Assembly: GCA_019312695.1 (NCBI GenBank)
Contig: JAFDCT010000283.1
Span: 1 to 8,469 of the forward strand
Direction of reading: 5' to 3'
Origin: Deltaproteobacteria bacterium
Lineage (GTDB): Bacteria; Desulfobacterota; Desulfobulbia; Desulfobulbales; BM004
DNA length: 8,469 nucleotides
Part shown: positions 5,764 through 8,469 of the stretch, in pieces
Position numbering within the stretch: position 1 is the first letter of the stretch
Layout of the letters: each line of letters starts with the position of its first letter
Notes under the pieces: model-generated
Databases searched by the model: none
The model's input: only the letters and a program-made list of their open reading frames with translations
What the model was told of the DNA's origin: nothing
Made by a program: the position numbers and the translations under genes

Positions 5764-7857
5764 CTGTGTTACCTCTGCCAATCGGGTCGCACCTCCCTGG
5801 CCTCGATTCTGCAACCAGAACTCAAAGCCTCCCTGGGTGCCGAGTCCCGGGATGGACGGAGGATTAATGGGAAAAGCAACCCCGTCCTGCAGTTCACTCA
5901 GCCGCGGCATAACATATTTGAAAAGTGCCTCTACCTTCATTTCCGGATCTTTTCGTTCATCAAAATCCTTGAGTGAGACAAAAACCGTGCCGGTATTGGT
6001 CTTGAATTGTCCGTCAATGAGGCTGTAGCCGGAAAGTGCAGAGTAATCCTTAACCGCCGGATGCCCGGCAAATATCTCGGCCACCTGCTGGGTCAGTTCC
6101 TGGCTGCGGTCAAGACTGGCTCCGTCGGGTAGTACCACAGCAGCAAAAACGTAGCCCTGGTCCTCGGCCGGCACAAAACTGCCGGGTATAACTTTAAAAA
6201 GTGTGTAAGTGCCAAAAAGCATACCGCCAAGAACGGCCAGGGCAATAAACCTGCGCTTAATGGTCAGACTGACGCCTTTGGCATACTGACCGGTTGTTAC
6301 ATCGATAAATTTGTTAAACCATCTGAAGAATGCCGGCGGATCACCCTTTGAAGGCTTGATCAAAATGGCAGCCAGGGCCGGAGTCAGGGTCAGAGCTACA
6401 AAACTGGAGATGGATACCGAAATGGCAATGGTGATGGCAAACTGCCTGTAAAGAACACCGGTGGTGCCGCTCAAAAACGCCACCGGAACAAATACTGCGA
6501 ACAGGACAAGGGTAGTGGCGATAACTGGTCCGGTAACCTCCTCCATGGCCCTGAAGGTGGCTTCCTTAGGTGAAAGGCCGAACTCATCAATATTTCGTTC
6601 GACATTCTCCACCACCACGATGGCATCATCGCAGACAATGCCGATGGCAAGCACCAGGCCGAAAAGGGTCAACAGGTTGATGGAAAATCCCATGGCTCCC
6701 ATGCCTATGAAGGTGCCGACCACAGAAACAAAGATGGCAATGGTTGGGATTAGGGTAGTGTTTACTTTCTGCAGGAAGAGATAGGTCACCAGTACCACCA
6801 GGATGATAGCGATAATTAAAGTCTCTTTTACCTCATCGATGGAAGCCTCTATTACCTTGGTTGTGTCAAATGATACCGTATATTCGATACCTTCTGGAAA
6901 GCTCTTCTTAAGGTCTTCCATCATAAGCTGGACATTTTCCGCAACTTCAAGAGCATTGGACCCGGGTTGCTGGTACACCGCAATAAAGGTTGATGGACTG
7001 CCGTTCAGGGTCGAGCGCAGCATGTAGCTTTTCTGGCCTTCTTCTGACCAGCCAATATCCTTAATACGGACAATTGCCGTGCCTTCCGGGTCTGCCCGCA
7101 GAATGATGTTGTCAAATTCCTCCGGTTCGGAAAAACGTCCTCCGGTCACCACCGGAAATGTCATTTCCACCGGTTCATTGGTCGGTGACTGGCCAAGCCT
7201 TCCTGCCCCGAACTGCTGGTTTTGCTGGCTTACCGCTTTCTGTATATCGCTGGGAGTGATTCCAAGGCTGGCCATGCGGTCCGGCTGCAGCCAGAGGCGC
7301 ATGGCAAGATCAGGCAGCCCCATGATGGATGCCTGGTTGGCACCCTTTACACGCTTCAGTGCATCAAGAATATACAGGTTGGCATAGTTACCGATGTACT
7401 TCTCGTCATAACGCCCGTCCGGCGAAAAGATGCCGATCAGCATGAGGATGCTTGAAGAACGTTTCTGGACCTTGACACCGGCGTTACGTACAGTATCCGG
7501 CAGTTCCGGTAATGCCAGGCTTACACGATTGTTTACCTGGACCTCTGCAGTATCAGGATCAGTATCAATATCAAAGTAGACGGTGAGCGACATTTCTCCG
7601 GTTGCCGAAGAGGTTGACTGCATGTAGAGCATGTTGTCCGCCCCGTTCACCTGGGTCTCGATGGGAGCGGCAACCGTATTGGCCACGGTTTCGGCATCAG
7701 CACCCGGGTAACTTGCACTGACGGTGACCTGCACCGGTGTGATGGCAGGGTACTGATTGATTGGCAGGCCGGACATGGAGACGATTCCGGCAATTACAAC
7801 GATAATGGACAGCACAGTTGACAGGATCGGCCGCTTTATGAAGATCGCAGAGATCAT
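5761..7857 (-). CDS. RND efflux permease, N-terminal fragment (TM1-TM7 plus part of the second periplasmic loop)
   Basis: This 698-residue product is the part made before the premature TAA. It starts at an ATG directly after the MFP stop, with an AGGAG ribosome-binding site at 7864-7868, six bases upstream. It shows the canonical FIKRPILSTVLSI first transmembrane helix (about residues 5-30), then the first porter loop with YPGADAETV and TQVNGADNMLYM. TM2-TM6 lie at about 340-500, with LVLAIGIVCDDAIVVVENVE carrying the two essential aspartates at 410-411. The amphipathic stretch FFRWFNKFID follows, then TM7 at about 535-558 and the start of the second porter loop. The loop is cut in the PC1/PC2 region (FWLQNRGQGG), so TM8-TM12 are missing. 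Alone it should not form a working trimeric transporter. It was designed to export substrates by proton motive force with the neighbouring MFP and outer-membrane factor. Confidence 0.9.
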   Translation of the reverse strand: MISAIFIKRPILSTVLSIIVVIAGIVSMSGLPINQYPAITPVQVTVSASYPGADAETVANTVAAPIETQVNGADNMLYMQSTSSATGEMSLTVYFDIDTDPDTAEVQVNNRVSLALPELPDTVRNAGVKVQKRSSSILMLIGIFSPDGRYDEKYIGNYANLYILDALKRVKGANQASIMGLPDLAMRLWLQPDRMASLGITPSDIQKAVSQQNQQFGAGRLGQSPTNEPVEMTFPVVTGGRFSEPEEFDNIILRADPEGTAIVRIKDIGWSEEGQKSYMLRSTLNGSPSTFIAVYQQPGSNALEVAENVQLMMEDLKKSFPEGIEYTVSFDTTKVIEASIDEVKETLIIAIILVVLVTYLFLQKVNTTLIPTIAIFVSVVGTFIGMGAMGFSINLLTLFGLVLAIGIVCDDAIVVVENVERNIDEFGLSPKEATFRAMEEVTGPVIATTLVLFAVFVPVAFLSGTTGVLYRQFAITIAISVSISSFVALTLTPALAAILIKPSKGDPPAFFRWFNKFIDVTTGQYAKGVSLTIKRRFIALAVLGGMLFGTYTLFKVIPGSFVPAEDQGYVFAAVVLPDGASLDRSQELTQQVAEIFAGHPAVKDYSALSGYSLIDGQFKTNTGTVFVSLKDFDERKDPEMKVEALFKYVMPRLSELQDGVAFPINPPSIPGLGTQGGFEFWLQNRGQGGATRLAEVTQ

Positions 7858-8469
7858 TTACTTCTCCTGTCCGGTTTTTGCTTCTTTATTCTTTTCTTCT
7901 GCCTCAATGATTTTGACCGGTACCCCGGCACGCAGTTTCAGCGCCCCGTCAATTACAACTGTTTCGCCGCCTTCAAGTCCACTATCGATAAACCAATCCT
8001 CCTCATGCCATGGGCCAACTTCAATGGGCTGGAATTTAGCTTTGCCTTCCTCGTCAATAACCCAGACAAAGCTGCCCTTGGCGCCCTGCTGAACGGCCCG
8101 CTGCGGGACAAGGATGGCCTTCGGCCTTACCATGCCATGCAGACGGGCCCTTACAAATTGACCGGGCCGCAGCATTTCGTTGGGATCACCAACGTCACTT
8201 ACATTTCGGGCTTCGTCCTGTATAAGATCATTGGTTTTATCATCGATACTCGTGTTTTTGACTTCGGCCCGGATCAGAAATGTGCCTGTTTCTTCGCTGA
8301 GTGAGGCATCGGCAAAGGCGATCTTGCCCCTGTTGGGAAATACAGAGCCGTCTGCCAGGATAATCTCAACCTCATAATTGCCGTCTTCAGGATGTTTTAT
8401 GATGCCTGACTCCGCCTGCTGACGGGATTTGAGTATCTGGTTTTCAGAAACACTGAATTCAACCCACAT
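7858..8469 (-). CDS. RND efflux periplasmic adaptor (MFP/HlyD family), C-terminal part, cut by window edge
   Basis: This is the periplasmic adaptor that links the inner-membrane RND pump to the outer-membrane channel. Only the last 203 residues are visible; the Met at the window edge (MWVEF) is probably internal, because this stretch matches the start of the beta-barrel domain in AcrA/MexA-type proteins. Visible landmarks are the barrel strand WVEFSVSEN, FADASLSEETGTFLIRAEV (about residues 52-70), LRPGQFVRARL (100-110) and the membrane-proximal ILVPQRAVQQGAKGSFVWV (119-137). The signal peptide, hairpin and lipoyl half lie outside the window. A polar stretch of about 25 residues (72-96) sits where AcrA has a short turn before LLPGMFVRARL. 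The C-terminal tail is charged and lysine/glutamate-rich. The TAA stop directly abuts the permease ATG, so the two are co-transcribed and probably translationally coupled. The family call is secure; the substrate cannot be read from the sequence. Confidence 0.95.
   Translation of the reverse strand: MWVEFSVSENQILKSRQQAESGIIKHPEDGNYEVEIILADGSVFPNRGKIAFADASLSEETGTFLIRAEVKNTSIDDKTNDLIQDEARNVSDVGDPNEMLRPGQFVRARLHGMVRPKAILVPQRAVQQGAKGSFVWVIDEEGKAKFQPIEVGPWHEEDWFIDSGLEGGETVVIDGALKLRAGVPVKIIEAEEKNKEAKTGQEK

Larger units (their letters stand above)
4684..7857 (-). pseudogene. RND (HAE1/AcrB-class) efflux permease gene interrupted by an in-frame TAA at codon 699
   Basis: Read through the stop, this is one continuous frame of 1058 codons, the normal size of an HAE1 inner-membrane proton/drug antiporter. 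The sequence around the interruption reads RLAEVTQ, stop, IIAKANERAEVTRLN, and continues without frame change or indel into the usual AASRQLKTNVDRSKAE segment of the second periplasmic loop. The stop occupies a position where I expect a Gln or Glu in relatives, and CAA to TAA is one transition. Both halves keep family hallmarks: the Asp pair in TM4 (410-411), Lys938 in TM10, and Arg970 and Thr975 in TM11. There is thus no sign of drift after inactivation. Other genes here end in TAA, TAG and TGA, so a reassigned TAA is unlikely. Explanations are a sequencing or assembly error, a recent nonsense mutation, or readthrough. Confidence 0.85.

Noticed and set aside
4684..7857. Frameshift as the cause of the split permease
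   Set aside because: The codon phase is the same before and after the stop (7857, 5763 and 5688 are all multiples of three), and conserved residues continue directly, so it is a nonsense codon rather than an indel.

Overview
The window looks like chromosomal DNA of a Gram-negative, mid-GC bacterium. All recognisable genes lie on the minus strand. They include a tripartite efflux pump with an outer-membrane component and three further putative lipoproteins. The protein flavour suggests Desulfobacterota (Desulfobulbales/Desulfobacterales-like), but this is an inference from how the sequences look, not from a search.

Right half (about 8469 down to 2558): an operon-like run of membrane-adaptor (MFP), RND permease (HAE1/AcrB class), TolC/NodT-type outer-membrane lipoprotein and a small six-helix potassium-channel-like protein. 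Spacing is extremely tight. The MFP stop abuts the permease ATG, one base separates the permease stop from the outer-membrane-factor ATG, and the channel gene overlaps the outer-membrane-factor gene by 35 bases. Together the first three would form an envelope-spanning, proton-driven exporter. The permease gene carries an in-frame TAA at codon 699 of 1058. The reading frame is otherwise intact and conserved on both sides, including the C-terminal proton-relay residues. As written, the pump is therefore broken, or translated as two pieces, or the stop is a sequence error or very recent nonsense mutation.

Middle (about 2437 to 1518): two small lipoprotein genes 18 bases apart, one with a C-terminal SHOCT motif and one resembling DUF4136-type lipoproteins. 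They end in a clear rho-independent terminator at 1508-1549. A non-coding stretch (1277-1517) follows, with a nested dyad and a weak promoter candidate.

Left end (1276 to 1): a lone BatD/DUF4381-like membrane-anchored lipoprotein whose last 17 residues are encoded by a degenerate 8-bp tandem repeat. It is followed by the start of a four-helix-bundle (S23/IVS-type) protein that runs off the window and has no ordinary start codon in frame.

No tRNA, rRNA, CRISPR array or insertion sequence was seen.
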